From: Pseudonocardia sp. CNS-004
GTDB taxonomy: Bacteria; Actinomycetota; Actinomycetes; Mycobacteriales; Pseudonocardiaceae
Reading direction: 5' to 3'
Length of the DNA stretch: 64,000 nucleotides
Assembly: GCA_001942185.1 (NCBI GenBank)
Contig: MKJV01000100.1
Span: forward strand, 1-64,000
Part shown: positions 39,793 to 50,658 of the stretch, piece after piece
Numbering within the stretch: the first letter of the stretch is position 1
How the letters are laid out: the number at the start of each line of letters is the position of its first letter
Program-made: the position numbers and the translations under genes
The notes under the pieces: model-generated
What the model was told of the DNA's origin: nothing
The model's database searches: none
The model's input: only the letters and a program-made list of their open reading frames with translations

Positions 39793-40245
39793 GTGACCAC
39801 GAACGACGGGCCCGGCGTGCCACCGGAGCGTTCCCCGGAGACCACCTCGGTCTTCCGTGCGGACTTCCTCTCCGAGGCCGAGCCCACGGCCCAGGACCAG
39901 CCGGTCTCCGGCGTCGAGTCGCTGCCAGCCGGCTCCGCGCTGCTGGTGGTCAAGCGCGGCCCCAACGCGGGCTCGCGCTTCCTGCTCGACTGGGCGTCCA
40001 CGAGCGCCGGGCGCCACCCGGACAGCGACATCTTCCTCGACGACGTCACCGTTTCGCGCCGCCACGCGGAGTTCCGCAGCGACGCGGGCGAGTTCGTCGT
40101 CGTGGACGTCGGGAGCCTGAACGGCACCTACGTCAACCGGGAGCCGGTCGACACGGCCGTGCTCGCCAACGGCGACGAGGTGCAGATCGGGAAGTTCCGT
40201 CTCGTCTTCCTCACCGGGCCGCGCGAGCCCGGCGGGCGGAGCTGA
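39793..40245 (+). CDS. garA: FHA-domain metabolic regulator GarA (OdhI)
   Basis: A 150-residue cytosolic regulator. The N-terminal phospho-switch [10 protein letters not shown] carries the threonine pair phosphorylated by PknG/PknB-type kinases. The FHA domain follows: [39 protein letters not shown] (phosphothreonine-binding Arg and Ser) and [17 protein letters not shown]. Unphosphorylated GarA/OdhI inhibits 2-oxoglutarate dehydrogenase and controls glutamate metabolism. I chose GTG at 39793 because AGGAGG lies about ten bases upstream and the conserved protein starts there, even though the frame is open further left into gcvH. Confidence 0.93.
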   Translation: MTTNDGPGVPPERSPETTSVFRADFLSEAEPTAQDQPVSGVESLPAGSALLVVKRGPNAGSRFLLDWASTSAGRHPDSDIFLDDVTVSRRHAEFRSDAGEFVVVDVGSLNGTYVNREPVDTAVLANGDEVQIGKFRLVFLTGPREPGGRS

Positions 40246-40341
40246 CCTCCCGGCCACCGCCGCGACCCGTCCGGAGTCGGGCGCAGGCAGGGTGCGCCGT
40301 GTAGCGTCGGGAAGCGCAGGATCGCGAGGAGGAGCAGTGCG

Positions 40342-40815
40342 ATGAGCGAAATGCGCGTCGTGGGGGTACGGGTCGAACTGCCGGCCAACCAGCCGATCCT
40401 CCTGTTGCGCGAAACCACGGGAGATCGCTACCTGCCGATCTGGATCGGTTCGGTGGAGGCCACTGCCATCGCGCTCGAGCAACAGGGCGTCAAGCCGGCC
40501 CGGCCGCTCACCCACGACCTGCTGAAGGACGTGATCAACGCGCTGGGGCGCCGCCTCGAGCAGGTCCGGATCACCGACCTGCAGGAGGGCACCTTCTACG
40601 CGGAGCTCGTGTTCGACGGCGGCATCACGGTGTCGGCGCGGCCGAGCGACTCGGTGGCGCTGGCGCTGCGGATCGGGGTGCCGATCCACGCCGAGGAAGG
40701 CGTGCTCGCCGAGGCGGGGCTGATCATCCCGGACGAGCAGGAGGACGAGGTCGAGAAGTTCCGCGAGTTCCTCGACTCGATCTCCCCGGAGGACTTCCGC
40801 GGGGCGCAGCCCTAG
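40342..40815 (+). CDS. Bifunctional nuclease-family protein (DUF151)
   Basis: A complete 157-residue member of the DUF151/bifunctional nuclease family. Conserved segments: VELPANQPILLLRETTGDRY and LPIWIGSVEATAIALEQQGV, then RPLTHDLLKDVINALGRRLE and SVALALRIGVPIHAEEGVL; acidic C-terminus EDEVEKFREFLDSI. Equivalent to Mycobacterium Rv1829. The cellular role in actinobacteria is not settled. GAGGAGG precedes the ATG at 40342. In mycobacteria a MerR gene (Rv1828) separates it from garA; here only 96 bp do. Confidence 0.92.
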   Translation: MSEMRVVGVRVELPANQPILLLRETTGDRYLPIWIGSVEATAIALEQQGVKPARPLTHDLLKDVINALGRRLEQVRITDLQEGTFYAELVFDGGITVSARPSDSVALALRIGVPIHAEEGVLAEAGLIIPDEQEDEVEKFREFLDSISPEDFRGAQP

Positions 40816-40843
40816 TCTCGTACCACGTGCGCGGCGCGCCGCG

Positions 40844-40872
40844 TTGACCGGGCGCTCGGCGGCTCATATCGT
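40844..40872 (+). promoter_or_regulatory. Probable sigma-A type promoter of the MerR gene
   Basis: TTGACC at 40844-40849 and TATCGT at 40867-40872 with a 17-base spacer, in the 130-bp gap before the MerR gene. The start would fall about 65 bp ahead of the GTG, leaving room for AAGGAG just before it. Confidence 0.6.
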
Positions 40873-40945
40873 CGGTTCCTCTCAGCCCGTCGGCTCCGTC
40901 TGACCCCCCCGGTGGTCGGAGCCGGGCTCCGGCGGAAGGAGTTCG

Positions 40946-41524
40946 GTGGAGCAGCCGCCGTCCGGCGCGCCCGAGCAGGGCGAGCTCTTTCCCGACCCGT
41001 TGCTCGGTGAAGGGTTCGACGGGCTGCCCGACCAGCTCGTCGGTTTCCGCGGGCCGACCGCCTGCCAGGTGGTGGGCATCACCTACCGGCAGCTCGACTA
41101 CTGGGCGCGCACCGGTCTCGTCGTCCCGTCGATCCGCGGCGCAGCCGGTTCCGGTTCGCAACGGCTCTACTCGTTCAAGGACGTGCTCGTCCTGAAGGTC
41201 GTCAAGCGGCTGCTGGACGCCGGGGTGTCGCTGCAGAACATCCGGGTCGCCGTCGAGCACCTGCGCCGGCGCGGCATCCGCGACCTGGCCGGCATCACGC
41301 TGTTCAGCGACGGCACCACGGTGTACGAGTGCGCCTCTCCCGAGGAGGTCGTCGATCTGCTCCGCGGCGGCCAGGGCGTGTTCGGGATCGCGGTCGGCGG
41401 GGCCATGAAGGAGATCAGCGGCTCCATCAAGGACTTCCCGGTGGAGCGCGCCGACGGCGGCAGCGTCGACGACGCCCCGGAGGACGAGCTGTCCCGCCGC
41501 CGGGCGCGGCGCGCCATCAGCTGA
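40946..41524 (+). CDS. resR: MerR-family regulator, ResR/McdR (Rv1830) orthologue
   Basis: A 192-residue MerR-type protein. The winged helix is FRGPTACQVVGITYRQLDYW and RTGLVVPSIRGAAGSGSQRL, then YSFKDVLVLKVVKRLLDAGV; the regulatory part TLFSDGTTVYECASPEEVVD and GGQGVFGIAVGGAMKEISG is almost identical in layout to mycobacterial Rv1830, a regulator of cell growth and division linked to antibiotic resilience. GTG at 40946 has AAGGAG upstream. It follows DUF151 as in mycobacteria. The C-terminus ends in an Arg-rich stretch. Confidence 0.9.
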   Translation: MEQPPSGAPEQGELFPDPLLGEGFDGLPDQLVGFRGPTACQVVGITYRQLDYWARTGLVVPSIRGAAGSGSQRLYSFKDVLVLKVVKRLLDAGVSLQNIRVAVEHLRRRGIRDLAGITLFSDGTTVYECASPEEVVDLLRGGQGVFGIAVGGAMKEISGSIKDFPVERADGGSVDDAPEDELSRRRARRAIS

Positions 41525-41539
41525 CCTGCGCCCGGTGCC

Positions 41540-43479
41540 GTGACCGGGAGCGTGGACCTACGGGAGCGGGGGCGCGGCGCGTACCGGCTCCGGGAGTGGG
41601 CGAGCGCCTACGAGCTGCTGGCGGCCGCGGACCGCGAATCGCCACTGGGGCCGGACGACCTCGAGCTGTGGGTGACCGCGGCCTACCTGACCGGCCACGA
41701 CGACAGCGGCGACGACCTGTCCGCGCGCGCGTTCCGGGAATGCGCGGCCGACGATCCGGCCCGCGCGGCGCGGCACGCCCTGCGGTTGGCCATCCTCCTG
41801 TTGCTGCGGGGGGAGACCGCTCGCAGCAGCGGTTGGCGCACCCGGGCTCGGCGCCTGCTCGACGGCCGGGGCGGGGACTGCGCCGAGCGCGGGTACCTGC
41901 TCGTCCCCGCGGCCGTGGAGTTCCTGGTGGCCGGGGACGCCGCCGAGGCGGAGGCGGCCTCCGCGGAGGCCGTGGCGATCGGTGAACGCTTCGGGGATCC
42001 CGACCTGCTCGCGCTCGGGAGGCTCGGTGTGGGCCAGGCACTGGTTGCCTCGGGCCGAACCGCGTCCGCGCTCGGGCTGCTGGACGAGGTGATGGTCGCG
42101 GTGACCGCCGACGAGGTGTCGCCGATCTTCACCGGCATCCTCTACTGCGCCGTGATCGAGACCTGCGGGGAGGTCTTCGACCTGCGCCGGGTCCGGGAGT
42201 GGACCGTGGCGCTGACCCGCTGGTGCGAGGCGCAGCCGGACCTGGTGCCCTACCGCGGCCAGTGCCTGGTGCACCGGTCGGAGATCATGCTCCGGCACGG
42301 GGCCTGGTCCGATGCCCTCGGTGAGGCGCGGATGGCCTGCGCCGGTCTGACCGGCCACCCGGCCGCGGGCGCGGCGTACTACCAGCTCGCCGAGGTGCAC
42401 CGGTTCCGCGGGGAGTACGACCGGGCCGAGGAGGCCTACCGCCAGGCCAGCCGCTGGATCCCGGAACCGCAGCCCGGCCTCGCCCTGCTGCGGATGGCGC
42501 AGGGCCAGGTCGACGCCGCAGCGGCGATGATCCGTCGCGCGCTGGACGGCACCGCCGCGTTCGTGGCCTTGCGGCGGGCGGCGCACGTCGACCCCGCCCC
42601 GGCGGCAGCGGCCCGGCCCCGCCTGCTCGCCGCCCACGTCGAGATCATGATCGCCGCCGGGGACCTCGCCGCCGCCCGTGTCGCCGTGGCCGAGCTGGAG
42701 GCGATCGCCGATCACGTGGGTGCGCCGCTGTTGCAGGCGATGTCGGCGCACGCCACCGGTGCCGTCCGGGTGGCCGAGGGGGACGCCGGTGCCGCGCAGG
42801 TGCTGCGCCGGGCGTGGCGTGCGTGGCAGGACCTGGACGCCCCCTACGAGGCGCCCGCGTCCGGGTCCTCATGGGGCTCGCGTGCCGGCAGCAGCGGGAC
42901 CCGGACTCCGCGGACATGGAGCTCGACGCGGCGCGCCTGGTGTTCGAGCAGCTCGGGGCCGCGCCGGACATCACTCGGGTGCGCGCCTTGTCACGGGCCG
43001 CCGGTTCCGGCCCCCTGACCGCCCGAGAGGCCCAGGTGCTGCGGCTGGTGGCCACGGGGATGACCAACCGGGCGGTGGCCGCGGAGCTGTTCCTCAGCGA
43101 GAAGACCGTGGCCCGGCACGTCAGCAACATCTTCGTCAAGCTCGGTGTGACCTCGCGGGCCGCGGCGACGGCGTACGCCTACGAGCACGACCTAGCTACC
43201 ACAGCCGGACTTCGTGATCGTTCTTCGGGTCGCAGGGCTGGGGAGCATCTCGGCACGGCGGAGGACGAGCGCACCGCGCGACACCGGGCCGGCCGGCGTG
43301 AGCCTGTGATCATCGGATCGGCGCCTTTCCCGACGCGGAGCGTCGGCTTTCGCGCCGAACAGCTGACCATGGATGTGGTGGTCCCGATCTCGCCCTCGAG
43401 CCGCCCTGGAATCCGGGGTGTGGTCAGCGGGATCGGGACCTGGGCTGCAACCGTGCAGCTGGTGTCCCGTTCCTACTGA
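41540..43479 (+). CDS. TPR-containing LuxR-family regulator, frame interrupted near 42870
   Basis: About 550 residues of tetratricopeptide-like helices (for example [40 protein letters not shown]) followed by a LuxR helix-turn-helix: [20 protein letters not shown] and [20 protein letters not shown]. It lacks the N-terminal ATPase of LAL regulators. The HTH lies in a different frame from the TPR part; the shift is near 42870. Homologues end right after AYAYEHDL; here the frame continues 95 codons to 43479 with unrelated sequence, and a TAG in the original frame lies at 43193-43195, so the true end is probably there. The rest of 43200-43600 holds nothing I can identify. Likely regulates the oxidoreductase downstream. 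Confidence 0.75.
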
Positions 43480-43602
43480 TCATGGACCTGCAGTCCGGGC
43501 TCGGTACGCAGATCTACCCATCCGCCGGTGTGGGTGCTTCGCCCGATGAGCCGGGTCACCTGCTCTTCCTACGGTCGTGAACCCGACACGTGGGAGGTCG
43601 TC

Positions 43603-43884
43603 ATGGACGAGGGGCAACGCGCACGGCAGACCCTGCTGGCCGGGCTCCCCCTCGGCGATCATCAGCTGCACCTGGCCGGCGTGTCGACGGCGGTGCTGGA
43701 GGGCGGCAGCGCCTCGGACCGCCCGTCGCTGGTCCTGCTGCACGGCCCGGGCGAGTTCTGCGCCACGTCGCTCCCGGTGCTCCCGCGGTTGGTGCGGACC
43801 CATCACGTGGTCGTCCGGGACCTGCCCGGTCACGGTGCGTCCCGCGTCGATGACGGCGCAGCGGCGCTGAAGGCCGTCCGGTGA
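43603..43884 (+). pseudogene. N-terminal fragment of an alpha/beta hydrolase
   Basis: Ninety-three codons from ATG 43603. The sequence (QTLLAGLPLGDHQLHLAGVS, then LVLLHGPGEFCATSLPVLP with the HG oxyanion motif, and HHVVVRDLPGHGASR) is the first third of an alpha/beta hydrolase. The nucleophile elbow, acid and histidine are missing because the frame ends at 43884, where the next gene starts by GTGA overlap. A deletion joining the hydrolase front to the oxidoreductase start would explain this. LuxR/hydrolase/flavin oxidoreductase trios occur in actinomycetes, so the hydrolase was probably once complete. Confidence 0.65.
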
Positions 43885-45092
43885 ACCCCCGCTACGACGT
43901 GATCGTGGTCGGCGCGCGGTGCGCCGGATCGCCGACCGCGATGCTGCTCGCCCGCTCCGGCCACCGGGTCCTGGTCGTGGACCGGGCGGGCTTCCCGAGC
44001 GACACGCTCTCGACGCACCTGGTCCACGCGCCGGGCGTCGCCTGCCTCGGGCGCTGGGGCCTCCTGGACCGGGCGGTCGCCGGATGCCCACCGATCGACC
44101 GCTACGCGTTCGACTTCGGCCCGTTCGCGATCACCGGGAGGCCGGGCACGGCGTACGCGCCGCGGCGGACCGTCCTGGACTCGGTGCTCGTCGAGGCGGC
44201 GGCCGCGGCCGGGGCGGAGGTCCGGGAGCGGTTCACGGTGTCCGACGTGCTCGTCGAGGACGGCCGGGTCACCGGGATCCGCGGCCACGGGAAGGGGGCG
44301 CGGCCCGTCACCGAGCGGGCCGCGGTGGTCGTCGGCGCGGACGGGCTGCATTCGTGCGTGGCCCGGGCCGTGCGCGCGCAGCGGTACCACGAGAAGCCGC
44401 ACCTGCTGTGCGGCTACTACGCCTACTGGAGCGGCCTGCCGATGGACGGCTGGTTCGAGACCTACGACCGCCCGCACCGGGGTATCGCGGCCTGGCCGAC
44501 GAACGACGACCTGACCCTGGTGATCGGCGGATGGCCCCACCGCGAGTTCGCGGCGAACCGGAGGGACCTCGAGGGCAGCTACCTCGCCACCCTCGGCCTG
44601 GTCCCGGCCTTCCACGACCGGATCCGGGCTGCCCGGCGGGAGTCGCGGATCGTCGGGACCGCCGTGCCGAATTACTTCCGCAGGCCGTGGGGACCGGGCT
44701 GGGCGCTGGTGGGGGACGCCGGCTACAACAAGGACTTCATCACCGCGCAGGGGATCCAGGACGCCTTCCGGGACGCGGAGCTGTGTGCCACCGCGCTGCA
44801 CCGCTCGTTCGCAGGCGAGTGCTCGTTCGATGCCGCGATGGGGGAGTACCAGGCCGTCCGGGACGCCGCCTGCCATGCGATGTACGAGTTCACGGCCGAG
44901 CTCGCGTCGCTGGAGCCGCCGCCGCCCGAGATGCAGCAGGTACTGGCGGCCGTGAGTGGCGACGACGAGGCGATGGACGGGTTCACGCGGGTGGCGGCCG
45001 GCGTGACCTCGCCTGCCGAGTTCTTCGCCGACGAGAACGTCGGGCGCATTCTCGCGCGTGGCGCGGGGATCGCGGGCGGGCCGCAGCGGTAA
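43881..45092 (+). CDS. FAD-dependent oxidoreductase (PHBH-fold monooxygenase/halogenase-like)
   Basis: A complete 403-residue class A flavoprotein. Rossmann motif DVIVVGARCAGSPTAMLLAR, the DG motif ERAAVVVGADGLHSCVARAV and the second FAD motif GPGWALVGDAGYNKDFITAQ are present, with DTLSTHLVHAPGVACLGRWG after the first. This variant (GARCAGS and GDAG-x-KD) is common in actinobacterial geranylgeranyl-reductase-like or monooxygenase proteins of unknown substrate. It begins with GTG overlapping the stop of the hydrolase fragment, and ends 27 bp before the glycine riboswitch. Confidence 0.85.
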   Translation: MNPRYDVIVVGARCAGSPTAMLLARSGHRVLVVDRAGFPSDTLSTHLVHAPGVACLGRWGLLDRAVAGCPPIDRYAFDFGPFAITGRPGTAYAPRRTVLDSVLVEAAAAAGAEVRERFTVSDVLVEDGRVTGIRGHGKGARPVTERAAVVVGADGLHSCVARAVRAQRYHEKPHLLCGYYAYWSGLPMDGWFETYDRPHRGIAAWPTNDDLTLVIGGWPHREFAANRRDLEGSYLATLGLVPAFHDRIRAARRESRIVGTAVPNYFRRPWGPGWALVGDAGYNKDFITAQGIQDAFRDAELCATALHRSFAGECSFDAAMGEYQAVRDAACHAMYEFTAELASLEPPPPEMQQVLAAVSGDDEAMDGFTRVAAGVTSPAEFFADENVGRILARGAGIAGGPQR

Positions 45093-45118
45093 CATCTGCC
45101 GGGTAGTCGCCGAACCCG

Positions 45119-45305
45119 CGCGGGAGAGTCCCGGTCCCGGCCGGCGCCGAAGGAGCAACTCCTCCCCGGAACCTCTCAGGCACCAGGACCGTGCGGGCGA
45201 GACGCCTCTGGAAAGCGACGGGCGTGCCCGTCCGCCGACGGGGAAAACCCTGATGTGCCGGGGCGAATCTCTCAGGTGCCCGGTCACGGGCGGGGACAGA
45301 GGGGG
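45119..45305 (+). ncRNA. Tandem glycine riboswitch upstream of gcvP
   Basis: Two adjacent glycine aptamers. The first has GGAGAG at 45123, GCCGAAGGAGCAA at 45146-45158 and CTCTCAGGCACCAGGACC at 45173-45190. The second has CTCTGGA at 45206, CGCCGACGGGGAAAACC at 45233-45249, CTCTCAGGTG at 45269-45278 and GACAGAGGGGG closing at 45295-45305. These are the conserved joining and P3 elements of the glycine riboswitch class. About 48 bp separate it from the gcvP GTG. It likely turns on glycine cleavage when glycine accumulates. Confidence 0.93.
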
Positions 45306-45352
45306 AGGGCAGTTCCACCCTGCCCCGCCGCCCGCTCCGCCCGGAGGATCCC

Positions 45353-48210
<2,858 letters not shown>

Positions 48211-48233
48211 GCCGCCTCGCAGCGAGCTGCCGG

Positions 48234-48287
48234 CTACGGACGGGTGGGAGTGGACGGGCGGGTCCCCTCCGCCCCACCCGTCCGTAG
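48234..48287. terminator. Perfect 15-bp hairpin after gcvP
   Basis: CTACGGACGGGTGGG at 48234-48248 pairs with CCCACCCGTCCGTAG at 48273-48287, loop 24 bases. It starts 23 bp after the gcvP stop; likely the terminator of the gcvP transcript. Confidence 0.7.
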
Positions 48288-48332
48288 CAAGGAGGGGCCA
48301 CGCTGCGTGGTGATACATGTGACCGTCACCAC

Positions 48333-48351
48333 TGTCAACGAATCATTGACA
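48333..48351. repeat. Imperfect palindrome TGTCAA-N7-TTGACA, left copy
   Basis: TGTCAACGAATCATTGACA. The first 18 bases recur in direct orientation at 49533-49550, on the other side of the DUF4037 gene. The arms TGTCAA/TTGACA with a seven-base spacer look like a repressor operator. AT-rich for this genome. Confidence 0.7.
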
Positions 48352-48431
48352 CCACCATTTCGCCAACGATTCGATGACGGGGAAGCGGTGCGGCGATCCG
48401 CCGCCGGGCGTCGTCGCAGGGGCGGTGGGCG

Positions 48432-49523
48432 TCACCCCGGGGGTGGGGAGAGGGCCGCCCGGGTGACCGCGCGGCGGCGGTGCGGGGCGGTCAGGAGGTC
48501 GGTGTTGTCGGTGTGCTGGTCGATCGCGCCGACGCGGGGGAGCGCGGCGATGGAGGGGTCGGTGACGGCGGCGACGAGGGCGTCGGCGAATCGCTCGGCC
48601 CCGAGCACCTGGAACGGGCGGTCGAAGTAGGGGCGGGTGGTGGGATCGACGGGGGCCGCGAGGCCGGTGCCGTTCTGGGCCTCGGCGAGCGTCTCGTACG
48701 CGGTGGTGAGGTGGCGTTCGCGGTCCTGCCACGCCGTGGCGGTGAGGGCGCCTCGCAGGACGGGGTCGAGGGCGGGCGCCACGGGGAGGCCGGCGAACGC
48801 GCTGCCCAACCATTTGCTGTAGGGCGGGTAGCGGCGGTGCAGCAGCAGTGCGAGCCGCATGAGGTCGCGGACGAGGCGGGCGGTGACGACGGCGGAGCCG
48901 AGCTCGTCGCCGACCTCGCCGGTGCGGCCGACGAACGCCTCCTCCTGGGCGATGCGCTGCCACTGGCAGGCGAGGACGTAGCGCCAGACGTCGACCGGGT
49001 ACCAGGTGAGCGTGTCGCGGATCGGCTCGATCTCGCCGAGGCCGTCGTGGAAGACGGCTCCCGCCGTGACCTCGGCGAGCGTCTGGGTGGGGAGGGCGAG
49101 CCAGTCGGCGGGGCGCAGGCAGGTGCGGGGGTCGAGGCCGAGGTGGGCGGTCCACCACGCGTGGACGGAGGTGATGTCGACCCGGTGCCGCACCGGCCCG
49201 TCGGTCGGGGCCATGCGGCCGATGCGGTCGCCCTCGACGGTCGTGAAGTGGGTGGACCAACCGCGGAAGGTGCGGGGGAGGCGTTCGGCGAGCAGTCCGT
49301 CGAGCTCGGCGATCCGGTGTGCGTCGGCGGGGGAGAGGAACAGCTGCAGGCGCGGGCCCCACTCGTGGTCGGCCGAGCGGGGGGTGTCGAAGCCGAGCAC
49401 CTCGGAGCCGCTCCCGATGCGCGCCGCGGAGTGGCGGAGATCGCCGAGCAGCGGGCGGACGGCCTCGGCGTAGTAGGAGCGGGAGAGCTGCAGACCGGGA
49501 ACGAACACACCGCATCGTGGCAT
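48432..49523 (-). CDS. DUF4037 domain-containing protein
   Basis: A complete protein of about 363 residues, function unknown. The N-terminal part FVPGLQLSRSYYAEAVRPLL followed by ARIGSGSEVLGFDTPRSADH is a nucleotidyltransferase-like entry (G-S-G-S-E-x-n-D-x2-R-S-x-D-H), suggesting a nucleotidyltransferase fold with acidic residues. The helical C-terminal DUF4037 part includes DVWRYVLACQWQRIAQEEAF and RRYPPYSKWLGSAF. ATG at 49523 is preferred over an in-frame TTG at 49538 that lies inside the repeat. It is a single-gene unit bracketed by the TGTCAA-N7-TTGAC repeats. Confidence 0.85.
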   Translation of the reverse strand: MPRCGVFVPGLQLSRSYYAEAVRPLLGDLRHSAARIGSGSEVLGFDTPRSADHEWGPRLQLFLSPADAHRIAELDGLLAERLPRTFRGWSTHFTTVEGDRIGRMAPTDGPVRHRVDITSVHAWWTAHLGLDPRTCLRPADWLALPTQTLAEVTAGAVFHDGLGEIEPIRDTLTWYPVDVWRYVLACQWQRIAQEEAFVGRTGEVGDELGSAVVTARLVRDLMRLALLLHRRYPPYSKWLGSAFAGLPVAPALDPVLRGALTATAWQDRERHLTTAYETLAEAQNGTGLAAPVDPTTRPYFDRPFQVLGAERFADALVAAVTDPSIAALPRVGAIDQHTDNTDLLTAPHRRRAVTRAALSPPPG

Positions 49524-49532
49524 CCGTTCAGG

Positions 49533-49550
49533 TGTCAACGAATCATTGAC
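49533..49550. repeat. Imperfect palindrome TGTCAA-N7-TTGAC, right copy
   Basis: Identical over 18 bases to 48333-48350. It sits 10 bp upstream of the DUF4037 ATG, a position suited to repression of that gene. Confidence 0.7.
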
Positions 49551-49560
49551 GCCTACAAAT

Positions 49561-49579
49561 CGTCAATCACAGATTGACG
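49561..49579. promoter_or_regulatory. Perfect palindrome CGTCAATC-ACA-GATTGACG upstream of the DUF4037 gene
   Basis: Eight-base arms with a three-base spacer, sharing the GTCAAT/ATTGAC core with the neighbouring repeat but with shorter spacing. Probable second operator or a promoter-embedded repeat in the region between the DUF4037 start and the convergent end of the CNNM gene. Confidence 0.45.
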
Positions 49580-49617
49580 ATCACGAACAGCGACGACGAA
49601 GCCGGGGGAGCGGGGGC

Positions 49618-50658
49618 TCAGTCCCGCTGCTCGGCGTGCGTGGCGTCGCGGACCTCGCCGACGTAGTGCTCGACGAGGTCCTCCATCGCCACGAGGCCGG
49701 CGGTCTCGCCACGGGCGCCGACGGCACGCCCGAGGTGGGCGCGGGCCCGCCGGAGCACGGCGAGCGCCTCGTCGAGCCGCACGGATGTCGACACCTCGGG
49801 CAGGGCCCGCACCCGCGTACCCGGTACGGCGGTCGCCGGGTCGTCGAGCAGGTCGAGGATGTCCTTGACGTGCAGGTACCCCGCGAGACCACCGCCCGTG
49901 GCGTGCACCGGGAAGCGGGAGAACCCGGTTTCGGCCACCGCACGGGCGACGTCGCCGACCGTGGGCTCGGCCGGGAGCATCACGGCCTCGGCCACCGGGA
50001 CGAGCACATCGGCGACCGTGGACTCCGCGGAGCTGAGGGTGCGGGTGAGCCTGCGGGACTCGTCGTCGTCGAGCAGGCCCTCGCGGCCGGACTCGGCGAT
50101 GAGGTCGGCGAGCTCGCCGGAGGTGAAAGAGGCCTCGAGCTCGTCGCGGGGTTCCACCCGCAGCAGCCGCAGCACCCCGTTGGCCGTGACGTTGAAGAAC
50201 TCGATCAGCGGGCGCATCACCGTGGTGAACACGAGGAACGGGGGCACCAGCAGGATCGCGGTGCGTTCCGGGCCCGCGATGGCGATGTTCTTGGGCACCA
50301 TCTCGCCGAGCAGGATGTGCGCGACCACCACGACCGCGAGGGACAGGGCGAACGCGATCGGGTGCAGCAGGGCCTCGGGCAGGCCCAGCCAGCTCATGGG
50401 ACGTTCGATCAGGTGGGCGACTGCGGGCTCGCCCAGGCGGCCGAGCAGCAGCGAGCTGATCGTGATGCCCAGCTGCGACGCGGCGAGCATCCGGGACAGG
50501 TCGGCGTGGGCGCGCAGCACGGTGCGCGCACCGGCGCCCGGCATCGCCTCGAGGCGGTCGCGGCGCGCGAGATCAGCGAGAACTCGGCGCCGACGAAGAA
50601 CGCGTTGGCCCCCAGCCAGCGCGATCGCGGCGAGCAACGCGAGGAGATCAGACGTCAT
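49618..50658 (-). CDS. CNNM/HlyC-CorC family membrane protein with two compensating frameshifts near its N-terminus
   Basis: A 346-residue hemolysin-family (CNNM plus CBS pair) protein, probably involved in magnesium or cobalt homeostasis. It has the CNNM block [40 protein letters not shown] and the CBS region [20 protein letters not shown]. Residues 13-32 read [17 protein letters not shown], which is not membrane-like; shifted by one base the same DNA encodes [14 protein letters not shown], the conserved first CNNM helix. The frame is left near 50620 in GCTGGGGGCC and regained near 50580. The relatively short C-terminus lacks the CorC/HlyC transporter-associated domain. Overlaps the upstream CNNM gene by 11 bp. 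Confidence 0.85.
   Translation of the reverse strand: MTSDLLALLAAIALAGGQRVLRRRRVLADLARRDRLEAMPGAGARTVLRAHADLSRMLAASQLGITISSLLLGRLGEPAVAHLIERPMSWLGLPEALLHPIAFALSLAVVVVAHILLGEMVPKNIAIAGPERTAILLVPPFLVFTTVMRPLIEFFNVTANGVLRLLRVEPRDELEASFTSGELADLIAESGREGLLDDDESRRLTRTLSSAESTVADVLVPVAEAVMLPAEPTVGDVARAVAETGFSRFPVHATGGGLAGYLHVKDILDLLDDPATAVPGTRVRALPEVSTSVRLDEALAVLRRARAHLGRAVGARGETAGLVAMEDLVEHYVGEVRDATHAEQRD

Noticed and set aside
43217-43600. Possible separate small gene after the LuxR regulator
   Set aside because: The only open frame is the run-on of the LuxR frame; it has no ribosome binding site, start or recognisable sequence of its own.
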